From the NCBI GenBank assembly GCA_900299215.1, contig OMIY01000383.1, positions 1 to 33,680 of the forward strand: a DNA stretch of 33,680 bases, in the 5' to 3' direction. The DNA comes from a bacterium (GTDB taxonomy: Bacteria; Bdellovibrionota_B; Oligoflexia; Oligoflexales; CAIYRB01). The notes beneath the pieces are model-generated. The model was not told the DNA's origin, searched no databases, and was given only the letters and a program-made list of their open reading frames with translations. The position numbers were made by a program, and so were the translations under genes. Of this stretch, positions 1-9,320 are shown in pieces (the first letter of the stretch is position 1; each line of letters begins with the position of its first letter).

Positions 1-26
1 CCCATATTTAGCGATCGATAAATTGA

Positions 27-1109
27 ATGAATCAAATGGAGCCAAAAACCCTAGCTTCGACGAGGCCCAAAAACCTCATAAACCTTGCTGTTTCTTTGGC
101 CTGCGGCTATTTCGCAGCAGCTGTCCTCACCAGCCGTAGTATTTCTAACTGGGCCATGCAGCTACCAGCAACTGAAAGCAGCGAGGCCCTAGAAATTCTG
201 GTAAAAACGCACGCCAAAAGAAGCTCCAATTTTGGTGGAGACAAATTAACTAGGACCCTTGAAAGCGATTTTCAGTCGTTTCATGAACGGGCAAAAGTAC
301 CGTTACTGACTAACGAAGTAATCACCCCTCAATCTGATTCAAATCCGTCAAGACCATCCTCCACTCTGATGCATAATCCGTCACCTCTGATGACTGAATA
401 CAGGCGGAAGGGTGGAGCAAAAGACATAGACAAACAACGGCCAAATTTAAGCGTCAACAAAAAGGACGTGCTGCTGATTGGCGATTCACTAATGGCCGGC
501 ATCGGCCCCACCTTAAAGATTAGTTTGGCGAGAAAACAAAAATTAAAGTCCAATCTGATTGCCAAAATTGGCACCGGACTCGCGAGACCAGATCGATTTA
601 ATTGGGCCGAGACTTTAAAAAAAGAAGCGAGACTCCAAAAGTATCAGAAGATGATCGTGCTCCTAGGGACCAACGACACACAAAACATCAAGTTGGGAAG
701 AAAAGGCTTTCTCTTCGGCGGAACCGCTTGGCTGAAAACCTACTCGGCCCGAGTTGATGAAATAATGCGTATCAGTTGCGAATCTAGCGAGTCTGTTTAT
801 TGGCTTGGCTTACCCGCTATGAGAGATAAAGAGTTTAATCGAAAAGCTATGCATCTCAACAAGGTAATTAAATCTGTGGCCGCCAATCACGATTGCGTCA
901 GGTATTTGGATCTAAATCCAGGAAAGGAATCTGAGGATTACCAAGCCTATGCTAGCCATGGAGATCACCAAGTTAAAATTAGGGCACCTGATGGTATCCA
1001 CTATACACCGGCAGGGGCCCTGTTATTGACCAACGCCATTCTCCCCAAAATCCTACATAAATCAGATATTTCTCGGAAAAATGAAGTTTACTCGGAAAGT
1101 AAAAACTAA
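27..1109 (+). CDS. SGNH/GDSL-like hydrolase (DUF459-like), membrane-anchored or secreted
   Basis: Motifs VLLIGDSLMAGIGP (block I), VLLGTNDTQ (GxND block) and DGIHYTPAG (DxxH block); hydrophobic N-terminal segment. Confidence 0.75.
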   Translation: MNQMEPKTLASTRPKNLINLAVSLACGYFAAAVLTSRSISNWAMQLPATESSEALEILVKTHAKRSSNFGGDKLTRTLESDFQSFHERAKVPLLTNEVITPQSDSNPSRPSSTLMHNPSPLMTEYRRKGGAKDIDKQRPNLSVNKKDVLLIGDSLMAGIGPTLKISLARKQKLKSNLIAKIGTGLARPDRFNWAETLKKEARLQKYQKMIVLLGTNDTQNIKLGRKGFLFGGTAWLKTYSARVDEIMRISCESSESVYWLGLPAMRDKEFNRKAMHLNKVIKSVAANHDCVRYLDLNPGKESEDYQAYASHGDHQVKIRAPDGIHYTPAGALLLTNAILPKILHKSDISRKNEVYSESKN

Positions 1110-1214
1110 AAACAAATTTATTTTATTTTACATGACAAATGAAGTTGCCTGAGCTAGCTAGGGGCCTGATTCTATTATTCGGCCCGCATAATGATTTCAG
1201 AGACTTAGGCTCCA

Positions 1215-2093
1215 ATGGCTAGATCGATCATCAGATTAGTACTCTACTTTGTTGCCATTACTGCATGTTCACCTAGTGGTAGGTCACACGATGCGGTATT
1301 CAATTCCACAACTAAAAGTCCAGTGGAAGACGTGGACACAATCAGCGCGACAGATTACTACTCATCCACGTATGGATTGATTGGAGCCACACTAAAGCAA
1401 GCCTTGCATGAAAAGATAAAGGTAGCTCTGCGCCTTCCCTACGCCAGAATTATTTACGATCTACAGTATACAGACGCCGACCCAAATCAGCCTGCAAACC
1501 TAATCATGATTTATAGCGGCAGATCTCTGCCAGCAGAAAATACTTCGACCGATCCTGAGGACTCTTGGAATAGGGAGCATGTTTGGGCTAAGTCACATGG
1601 ATTCCCCCGCACTAATATGCCGGCTCATACTGACCTACATCATGTACGACCTTGCGAAATAGCTCTCAATCGTCAAAGAGGTGATTTTATGTTCACAGAG
1701 CTGACAGATGGTGAGCATGTTACCAAGCTGACCAGCGCTTTACGAGATGCTTATCAAGGAGTCTTCTCACCGCCACCAGAGGTTCGCGGAGACATTGCGC
1801 GTATGCTACTCTACATGGATGTCCGCTATGAGGGTGACGACCCGAGAGAACCCGACCTCAGATTAGTTGAAAAACTACCCCAAGATGTCGAAAGAGGAGT
1901 CGACAGCAAGGGAGCTGGTTATCACAATCACTTGAGCACGCTCCTTAAATGGCACAAAGATGATCCAGTAGATGCTTTTGAGCGCCGCCGCAATGAACGG
2001 GTTTTTGATCGACAAAAGAACCGCAATCCCTTTATTGACCATCCCGAGTTTGCTGATTTAATTTATCGACCTGATGCGTTGCCCCAAAATTAA
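1215..2093 (+). CDS. Endonuclease I (EndA/NucM) family secreted nuclease, probable lipoprotein
   Basis: NREHVWAKSHGFP and DLHHVRP motifs typical of endonuclease I; N-terminal signal ending ITAC (lipobox-like). Confidence 0.85.
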   Translation: MARSIIRLVLYFVAITACSPSGRSHDAVFNSTTKSPVEDVDTISATDYYSSTYGLIGATLKQALHEKIKVALRLPYARIIYDLQYTDADPNQPANLIMIYSGRSLPAENTSTDPEDSWNREHVWAKSHGFPRTNMPAHTDLHHVRPCEIALNRQRGDFMFTELTDGEHVTKLTSALRDAYQGVFSPPPEVRGDIARMLLYMDVRYEGDDPREPDLRLVEKLPQDVERGVDSKGAGYHNHLSTLLKWHKDDPVDAFERRRNERVFDRQKNRNPFIDHPEFADLIYRPDALPQN

Positions 2094-3178
2094 AGTGCAA
2101 ACCTCTGCATGGCTTCGGCCAGATTACAGACGTATCGCATACCAGGGTGTTCAACAAGGCGCTCGCTGATCTTGATCGACACATCTTTAATCGAACGGGC
2201 GCCCTGCAATGCACCATCGAGTGACGTCCAAAAGATTTCGTCCAAATTGCCGGTTGATTCCTCAGGCGGTAACTGATTGTCATTTAGCAGCATGAGAAAA
2301 CCGTCCGGTCTATGGTAATTGAGTTTTTTCACGAGGCCCTCCAACTGAGCCTGCAGCGGAGCGACATCCCACGGAATCACACGGGCAAACGTAGCAGCGA
2401 CATCACGACTTGGTGGAACTCTGGGAGTTATGTCGTTAACATGCTCTAGACGGTAATATCGGTCACCAACGAGCTCCTTGACTTGTGCATAAAACTCTTC
2501 ATTGCCCACTCGGGGTTGGCCTGAAGTGTAAATTCCAGCAACTTCATGGCCCATGATTTTAAGGCGCATGCCGTACATGAGCGCCATGGCGCCACCCAAA
2601 CTATGACCTACAAGGTAGAGAGGCTTTGGATCACGCTCTATGCGCTGTAGTAAAGGCTCCATGACCACGCCTTGGAGCTTTTCGAAATGGCGGCGCATAC
2701 CAAAATGCCCTGCCCCTGCAAGTCCTATAGGCCCATAGGAAACTTGATTGAATAGCGAATCCTTGATGGCTTCCTCATAGCTTGAGGTTCCACGGAAGGC
2801 CACTAGTCTAAAATCATCCATTTCTGCGACTAGCCCGTAAAACCCCTCCCTAGGTTTGCCTAGGTACAGCACATCACGAAATTGCCATGCCTTAAACTGG
2901 GCCTCGATCAGCTCCCGGCTGCGCTTTTCAACCACATAACTTGCCAAGGTCGTGAGCAGGGCGTTGTCAGTCTGGAATTCCGTCGAAACGCGAAAGGAGG
3001 CAGACGGAACCTGACTCGCACAGTCTAACGGCACCAGCACAGGCTCTATGGTCCAAGCTCGGCCACTGACTGATGACAAACAAGCATAAAACACCATGCA
3101 GGAACGGAAGACGGCACGGCGAGCGAATGAAGTCATCAATTGCTCCAGATGTCGTCGACCATGCAGCCGCACGATCAT
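2090..3178 (-). CDS. Class 3 lipase (alpha/beta hydrolase), secreted
   Basis: LVGHSLGGAMALMYG nucleophile elbow, SGQPRVGNEEF and HVNDITPRVPP motifs of the lipase class 3 family. Confidence 0.85.
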   Translation of the reverse strand: MIVRLHGRRHLEQLMTSFARRAVFRSCMVFYACLSSVSGRAWTIEPVLVPLDCASQVPSASFRVSTEFQTDNALLTTLASYVVEKRSRELIEAQFKAWQFRDVLYLGKPREGFYGLVAEMDDFRLVAFRGTSSYEEAIKDSLFNQVSYGPIGLAGAGHFGMRRHFEKLQGVVMEPLLQRIERDPKPLYLVGHSLGGAMALMYGMRLKIMGHEVAGIYTSGQPRVGNEEFYAQVKELVGDRYYRLEHVNDITPRVPPSRDVAATFARVIPWDVAPLQAQLEGLVKKLNYHRPDGFLMLLNDNQLPPEESTGNLDEIFWTSLDGALQGARSIKDVSIKISERLVEHPGMRYVCNLAEAMQRFAL

Positions 3179-3305
3179 AAACCTCCCTGTTCCATTGCAC
3201 GCTATGGGGCCAGCGCCACAGGCTCGGTCTTCGCTTGGGTCACGGTCGCTAAGATTGCTCTTTTACCAAATTATAAGAGAATTTTGCCGCTTGGTCGAGA
3301 GCTTT

Positions 3306-4547
3306 CTAATCAAGCCGTCGGGCAATAAATAAACCAATACCGATTCCCTCTTCAATTGCCTGATCCTCAATGCTTTGGGCGAAAGACTTACTAGTTTTTA
3401 GGTCACAAACAAATGCGACATCACCTCGACGGTTCATCGTCGGCGCGTTATTGAAAATGCCGGTCTGTGCATCGACTTTTCCGATGGTCGCGACCCCAAG
3501 ATCAGTCACAACTTGGTCACCACCGCGCACGATCGGGGTAAGAATGGCATCAGTTGATAGATAAATACCACTGCGTCCATTCACGTTGATTCTAAGTGCG
3601 ACCATACCTGCATCATTCAAAACAGCTGGGAAAAGCTCTGCCTGGCCTTCCACGTCGCGCGGCGGAATAGTGAGGATTTGACCATTTGTTCGGCGCAAAA
3701 TCCACTTAAGCCCTCCCCTTTTTGCATACCTAGAATACAAGAGATCGCCACGCTCGTTACCAACAAGCCATGGCGCCAAGAACCCGCTGCCTGCGTCGCC
3801 TTCGTTGTCACCAGCTGCTACCAAGAGCTCGGGATCACGCCCTGGTCGGAGATAATAAATCGCCGAGTCCCCCGCAGAAATTGAATGCAAGGCATGCACT
3901 ACAACGTCCAATTTATTGACAAAGTGCACGCCGTGAAAAAAATAAAATTTACTCGCCGCATCAATGCTGCGCGTCGAGGCGAGTTTATGCCAAATGCCGT
4001 CGCTGAAGTAACTTAGTTCCTGCGCCAATGCTCCAAAGCTAAGTTTGGCTGCATAAGTTCCGTTGTTTAAGGAACGAAGGGCTCGGTAGGCGCTGAGACC
4101 TTTGGGCTCAGCTGTTAGCAAGGTGACTTTTCCCGCGGCAAAGCTGTATCGATAAATACCGAGCGCACGCGCTTCCTCAGTTAGCGTGAAGAGAACTCCG
4201 TCATCCCCATCTGAGGTGATCTCAGATATTTGCTGGTTGCTATTGAACGCCTCAAATACAATGCTGCCAGCCAACCAATTATGCTCACGAACCCACACCG
4301 CCGCCTTACCGTTGGGACCGGTGAGCAATGCTAGAGCTAGATCTCCTGCATCGTTCATGACGACCGGTTGAAAAGCGGGATAATAACCCTCTTCGATTGC
4401 AAAGCTGCCGAACCTGGAGCCAACAGCATTCATGCGTGCAGCTAGTTTGATGCGGTATTCAGCTCCATAAGAGGTGCCAGCAACAAAGACCATCATGGTG
4501 CCCAAAAGCAAGCCCCAAAAAGCCAATGACAACAGCCTGCAGCGCAT
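3306..4547 (-). CDS. Secreted protein with repeated NxxGxxA(L/F) motifs (possible beta-propeller/DUF7453-like)
   Basis: N-terminal signal peptide; repeats such as MNDAGDLALALL, LNDAGMVALRI, MNRRGDVAFVC. Confidence 0.55.
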   Translation of the reverse strand: MRCRLLSLAFWGLLLGTMMVFVAGTSYGAEYRIKLAARMNAVGSRFGSFAIEEGYYPAFQPVVMNDAGDLALALLTGPNGKAAVWVREHNWLAGSIVFEAFNSNQQISEITSDGDDGVLFTLTEEARALGIYRYSFAAGKVTLLTAEPKGLSAYRALRSLNNGTYAAKLSFGALAQELSYFSDGIWHKLASTRSIDAASKFYFFHGVHFVNKLDVVVHALHSISAGDSAIYYLRPGRDPELLVAAGDNEGDAGSGFLAPWLVGNERGDLLYSRYAKRGGLKWILRRTNGQILTIPPRDVEGQAELFPAVLNDAGMVALRINVNGRSGIYLSTDAILTPIVRGGDQVVTDLGVATIGKVDAQTGIFNNAPTMNRRGDVAFVCDLKTSKSFAQSIEDQAIEEGIGIGLFIARRLD

Positions 4548-4732
4548 AGCTAAGACCCCACTTAACTACGTCATTTCAACAGGTTGCGTCAAAATGACGG
4601 AACTTGTTTTTTATGTAAATTCGCATAAAGATGAAACCAAGAAACTCGACATCAGCCATGGTGCCATGGATGACGCCGCGGGACTAGTTAGATCGCGAAT
4701 TTGAACTAAACCATTTTTTCAGGAGTGAGGGC

Positions 4733-5410
4733 ATGAAGAGGACGCTGACTTTAGTGGTCGCGCCTTGGTGGCTAGCGATGACATCGCTGGTCAGTCCAGT
4801 GGCGGCCGCAGACGACAATGACAATGTCGATCGAGAAGAAGAACCCCAAGCGGAAGATGATGAACTGGTCTGCGAGCAAATCCAAGATCAGGATTTGTGT
4901 GAGGCGAAGGACCACTGCATTTACGACGAGGATCAGAGCCTGTGTCAAACCAAAGAGGGCTCCACGTTAGGTGACCAAACGTTCGAGTTTCACGGCGGCG
5001 GCTTTCACCCAGGAGGAGGCTATCACCCCGGTCCTGGCCCGCGCCCAGGACCGTACCCAGGCCCACGCCCAGGGCCGTACCCAGGACCACGTCCAGGCCC
5101 GTACCCAGGACCACGTCCAGGCCCGTACCCAGGACCAGGCCCAGGCCCGTACCCAGGACCACGTCCATGGCCCGGCCCTGGACCGATCCCAGTGCCGGTA
5201 CCAGTGCCGATTCCGGCCCCTTACCCAACACCCTATCCACAGCCGTACCCGCAGCCGTATCCGCAGCCGAGGCCCAATCCGGGGTATTGGTGTGATCCAT
5301 ACAGCAATCAGTGCTACCCATACTGCACCAACGGCAGCAATAACGGTAACGGTTGGGGTTACCAACCAGAGCTTGGTGGACCAAATGGCTCTTGCCGGGT
5401 TCCCTACTAA
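4733..5410 (+). CDS. Secreted Pro/Gly/Tyr-rich repeat protein (PGPYPGPR repeats) flanked by Cys-rich segments
   Basis: ATG preceded by aggagtgaggg; signal peptide MKRTLTLVVAPWWLAMTSLVSPVAAA; acidic Cys segment, then PGPYPGPR repeats, then Cys-containing tail. Confidence 0.75.
   Translation: MKRTLTLVVAPWWLAMTSLVSPVAAADDNDNVDREEEPQAEDDELVCEQIQDQDLCEAKDHCIYDEDQSLCQTKEGSTLGDQTFEFHGGGFHPGGGYHPGPGPRPGPYPGPRPGPYPGPRPGPYPGPRPGPYPGPGPGPYPGPRPWPGPGPIPVPVPVPIPAPYPTPYPQPYPQPYPQPRPNPGYWCDPYSNQCYPYCTNGSNNGNGWGYQPELGGPNGSCRVPY
5029..5172 (+). repeat. 24-bp tandem repeat encoding PGPYPGPR
   Basis: gtacccagg recurs at 5053, 5077, 5101, 5125 and 5149, exactly 24 bp apart. Confidence 0.9.
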
Positions 5411-5434
5411 AATTAGCAAATTAAGTTGAGGCAC

Positions 5435-5463
5435 ACGGCCGGTGGAAACCATCCACCGGCCGT
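5435..5463 (+). terminator. Strong hairpin, probable transcription end of the Pro-rich gene
   Basis: ACGGCCGGTGGA-aacca-TCCACCGGCCGT: 12-bp perfect stem, 5-nt loop, 24 nt after the stop codon; no clear U-tract. Confidence 0.6.
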
Positions 5464-5577
5464 TGTCGTAGGGCTACATTATAATTTAAAGGTCCAAGCT
5501 AAACTAACCTTTCAGTGCTACGTTAATAAGGCTGCATTGTCCCCCCAATTCCACCGCCACTTGGAAAGGTCCAGGAC

Positions 5578-6849
5578 ATGGCTACCATTGCCTTAATTAA
5601 CATAGATATGCACGGTCACGTTAACCCTACTCTGGGACTCGCAGCTGAGCTGACCCGAGCGGGGCATAAAGTTCACTTTTTTAGTGCCGAGGATTTCCGG
5701 CAGCCAGTATCCGCAACTGGAGCGCTTTTTCATGCCTACCCCACTGCGATAGGAAAAGCCATCGCTGAAACCGCCCAAATACAAGCAGTAGCGGACCAGA
5801 GCGGTAGAGCGGCACCGAAAGAGATGTCACCTCTAAAGCGAGGTCTGGATGAATTTACTGCGACTTTTGATCCGCTATGTGCAGCGATCAGTGAGCTTAA
5901 GCCAGACGTCATGCTTGTTGATTTTGTTTCACTTGCCGCCAAAATCATCGCGGACAATTTAAAAATTCCGCAAATCAAGTTCTTCACTACTTATGCAACT
6001 AACGAACATTACGATTTGATGGCAGCATCGTTCGCCAAACGCGATCCGATGACACCTGAAAGTCTGGCGGCGGCTCAGAAAATTATCGATCAAGAATGTC
6101 ATGCTTGGGGTATGAAAAGCCCCAATTCAGTGAAGTCAATGCGAGAAATTGCTGACGACAATCTAGTTTTCCTGCCCCGCGCTTTACAGCCCTTGGGAGA
6201 AACCTTTGACCGTCGATTCCATTTCGTAGGTCCATGTTTCTTACCAGCTCCCGCTGGCAATGCCAGTGCGCTCATACCTCCTGGGGAAGGACCGGTCATG
6301 GTGATTTCACTTGGGTCACTATTTCATGAATGGCCAGAATTCTATCGAAGTTGCATAGAGGCATTTGGGGAAACATCTTGGCGTGTGGTCATGAGCATTG
6401 GCAAACACCTGAACATTTCAGACTTGGGCATGATTCCAGGCAACTTCAAAGTACTACCCCACATTCCTCAAGTGGCATTGCTACAACATGCAGCTATTTT
6501 TATTTCGCATGGCGGCATGAACTCAACGATGGAGAGTCTGAGCTACGAGGTTCCGCTTGTCGTCATACCTCAGATCGAAGAGCAAATGATTACTGCACGC
6601 CAAGTTGATTCTATGGGTCTAGGTATAGCATTGGACCGCCCGACGCTTACAACGAGTTCTCTTGCTGAAGCCGTAAATCGAGTTCACAACAATCCTAGCT
6701 TTGCAAAAAATGTCAGCACAATGGCGGCGGCAATTGCAGAAGCAGGAGGCCCTAAGTCAGTCTTACGCATCGTTGAAAACATTATTAGTTCCAAAAGCGA
6801 AAACGTATGTGCAGAGGAAGCGCAAAACTCTAAAGAGTTTGGGAGGTAA
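5578..6849 (+). CDS. MGT-family (macrolide-type) UDP-glycosyltransferase
   Basis: C-terminal donor-site motif FISHGGMNSTMESLSYEVPLVVIPQIEEQMITARQV; N-terminal HGHVNPTLGLAAELTRAGHKV. Confidence 0.85.
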   Translation: MATIALINIDMHGHVNPTLGLAAELTRAGHKVHFFSAEDFRQPVSATGALFHAYPTAIGKAIAETAQIQAVADQSGRAAPKEMSPLKRGLDEFTATFDPLCAAISELKPDVMLVDFVSLAAKIIADNLKIPQIKFFTTYATNEHYDLMAASFAKRDPMTPESLAAAQKIIDQECHAWGMKSPNSVKSMREIADDNLVFLPRALQPLGETFDRRFHFVGPCFLPAPAGNASALIPPGEGPVMVISLGSLFHEWPEFYRSCIEAFGETSWRVVMSIGKHLNISDLGMIPGNFKVLPHIPQVALLQHAAIFISHGGMNSTMESLSYEVPLVVIPQIEEQMITARQVDSMGLGIALDRPTLTTSSLAEAVNRVHNNPSFAKNVSTMAAAIAEAGGPKSVLRIVENIISSKSENVCAEEAQNSKEFGR

Positions 6850-6851
6850 TT

Positions 6852-8033
6852 TTGTCTAAGCCTAATTACCTAACTTCGGTGCTAATTTTAGCTGGGGTAC
6901 AGCTGTCGCATATCTTGGATTTTGTCATCTTGATGCCTCTTGGTCCGATGTTAACTCGAGCACTAAATATCACAACTCAGAGCTTTTCATGGTTGGTATC
7001 TGTTTACACTCTAAGTGCAGCGGCTAGCTGTTTCCTGGCAGCATTCGTAATGGATCGCTTTGACCGGAAAAAGATCCTCGTTTCAATCTACAGTGGCCTC
7101 GTGATCGGGACATTCTTGTGTGCGGCAAGTGGAAAGTTTGAGCTCCTATTGGCAGCAAGGGTGATCACCGGATTTTTCGGCGGCTTACTCCAATCAATTA
7201 TTCTAGCTATTGTCGGTGACATCGTACCGTCAGATCACCGGGGGCGTGCCACTGGCATCATTATGGCGGCTTTTGCTGTATCATCCGTTGTTGGTGTACC
7301 ACTTGGTCTTGCCATCGCAAATGCCGCTGGATGGCAGGCTACCTTCATTGCCATCGCTGCTTTCAGCCTCGTAAATCTGGGACTCGTAGCCTGGTGGATA
7401 CCAAATTTAAAAGGCCACCTTAGTATCAGTCATAGTGTATCCGTCGGAGCCGAATTTCGTGCTTTGACGATGAATCGTACGACTTGGCTGGCCTGGTTAC
7501 TTATCATGTCGATGATGAGCGTTTTCGGTATGTTTCCGTTCATAAGCCAATTTATCGTCCAAACCCTGCAAATAGAAGAAGCAAATTTGCCGCACATTTA
7601 TCTGGTGCAGGGGATTGCAACGATGGTAGCTGCCCCACTAATAGGCCGTCTTTCGGATCAATTTGGCTCCAAGTCAGTTTTCATGACTTGCACTTTACTC
7701 TCAATAGTTCTCGTAACCTGGTTCACTCACCTCGAAACAGCAACATTGTTTACAGTCATTGCAATCAATACAGCAATGGCGGCCGTAGGCATCGGTCGCA
7801 TGACTCCGTCCATGGATCTTATCAGCCGAAGCATCACCGCCAGTAAAAGAGGAAGCTTCATGACGTTAGTAGCAGCCGTTCAGCAATTGGCCGCCAGCGG
7901 CGCCGCGTACAGTGGTGGATTGATTCTGAGTGGAACCAGGGGAATGGCCGATTTTCCTGTAGTCGGATGGTTAGTCGCAGGAACCATGGCAGTATCCATA
8001 GCAGTGAGCACTAAGATAAAAACGGTAGAATAG
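6852..8033 (+). CDS. MFS transporter (drug/metabolite efflux type)
   Basis: 12-TM-like hydrophobic protein; MDRFDRKK loop motif and GDIVPSDHRGRATGI; TTG start 3 nt after the glycosyltransferase stop, with gggagg at 6841-6846. Confidence 0.85.
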   Translation: MSKPNYLTSVLILAGVQLSHILDFVILMPLGPMLTRALNITTQSFSWLVSVYTLSAAASCFLAAFVMDRFDRKKILVSIYSGLVIGTFLCAASGKFELLLAARVITGFFGGLLQSIILAIVGDIVPSDHRGRATGIIMAAFAVSSVVGVPLGLAIANAAGWQATFIAIAAFSLVNLGLVAWWIPNLKGHLSISHSVSVGAEFRALTMNRTTWLAWLLIMSMMSVFGMFPFISQFIVQTLQIEEANLPHIYLVQGIATMVAAPLIGRLSDQFGSKSVFMTCTLLSIVLVTWFTHLETATLFTVIAINTAMAAVGIGRMTPSMDLISRSITASKRGSFMTLVAAVQQLAASGAAYSGGLILSGTRGMADFPVVGWLVAGTMAVSIAVSTKIKTVE

Positions 8034-8072
8034 TGACATAGACTCAGGTTTTAAGAAAAGGAGCAAAACCTA

Positions 8073-9140
8073 ATGCGTATACCGATGATGCAACTAATAG
8101 TCAGCCAACTTGCTGCGACGATGATACTATGTTCAGCATCCGCAAGCGCCGTTGAAAATCAGGAAACTTCGGAAACCGTCATACCAAGCGACTCCATCAG
8201 CGAAGCGGTGACCGAAGGTAGAAAATTTGTCGCAGTCTTTGGCGATAGTGTATCAATGGCCACAATGGCAGATGCCAAGCTGGGAAGCCCAGGACCTCGA
8301 TTCTATGCGGATTTTCTTGCATCAATTGCGGCAGCAAGCGCTTATGACGCCACTCTCGGAAAACTTAAACGCGAGCGAACCGAAGATGAACAGCATAGAC
8401 TTTTGACCGCTTTTTTTGGCAACATGGCGCGCCTCAATCTCTCCCCTTATTTTGGCAATCAAAACTATTCGCTGCCAGTTTTGATCAAGTCAAGTCATGG
8501 TAAAAAGCCAGTTGTTTATAATGGCGCTAGGATGGCCGGAGCATATCACTTTGGCCATCTATACCTAGCTACTTTTAAAAAATTTCTTGAACGCCATCCA
8601 TTCCTTTCATCACCCGATTTGATAGTCGTCAATTTTAATGGCATGGATTTCATGGAGGGCTGGTCACTCGAATCCTATGCAAATAGCGTGAGAGCATTTT
8701 ATAGAGAGCTGACAAAGCTTGCTCCCAGGGCAAACATCGTGCTCACTGGATTGGCTGATCCGGTACCCTTACTAACCGCCCCTGACAAAGTAACTATCCC
8801 CAACTCACCTGCTGGACCAATCACTTGCACTCAGCTCTACAAAATTGTTCGATTCGGGAACAAAACAGGCCTTTTCCCCGGTGCACCAGAGGAAAATATT
8901 GAAGCGGCACGGAAGAAGATCAGGGACATGAACCAAATTCTTGCAAACGCGACTGCAAGTCTTAACGAAGACCGCGAAAATTTTCCAGAATTTGAAGGTC
9001 AAGCGATCTTTGTACCACCAATGAGCGGAGACGGAGAGGATAGCGCTAACCACATAGCCGCCGATTGCATCCACCCAGACCAATTCATACAGGCTGCGCT
9101 CGGTCGCTACATGTGGCCATTCATCGAACCACTCCTGTAA
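8073..9140 (+). CDS. Secreted SGNH/GDSL-like hydrolase
   Basis: Signal peptide; VFGDSVSMATMAD (block I) and DCIHPDQF (DxxHP) motifs; RBS aaaaggagc upstream. Confidence 0.7.
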   Translation: MRIPMMQLIVSQLAATMILCSASASAVENQETSETVIPSDSISEAVTEGRKFVAVFGDSVSMATMADAKLGSPGPRFYADFLASIAAASAYDATLGKLKRERTEDEQHRLLTAFFGNMARLNLSPYFGNQNYSLPVLIKSSHGKKPVVYNGARMAGAYHFGHLYLATFKKFLERHPFLSSPDLIVVNFNGMDFMEGWSLESYANSVRAFYRELTKLAPRANIVLTGLADPVPLLTAPDKVTIPNSPAGPITCTQLYKIVRFGNKTGLFPGAPEENIEAARKKIRDMNQILANATASLNEDRENFPEFEGQAIFVPPMSGDGEDSANHIAADCIHPDQFIQAALGRYMWPFIEPLL

Positions 9141-9189
9141 CAAAGATAATTTGGACACGTCTACAATTACCGCCCTTTATTAGAGTCAA

Positions 9190-9217
9190 GACGCCAACTT
9201 CATATGAGGTTGGCGTC
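9190..9217 (+). terminator. Hairpin between SGNH gene and phosphatase-like gene
   Basis: GACGCCAACTTC-atat-GAGGTTGGCGTC: 12-bp stem with one G-U pair; no U-tract immediately after. Confidence 0.55.
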
Positions 9218-9320
9218 ATCAACTCAGCTAGCCCAGTTTAAAAACGACCTTAAAACCTAATGCTTCAGGCTTTTTTACCGATCTTCGGAATGGAGGAATA
9301 CCTCCTCCCACAGAGGCTCG

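Noticed and set aside
4791-5452. Long overlapping ORFs in other frames of the Pro-rich gene (4791..5384 -, 4967..5452 -, 4971..5429 +)
   Set aside because: Artefacts of the GC-rich 24-bp repeat lacking stops in several frames; low-complexity translations, no RBS or signal; the 4733-5410 frame has both.
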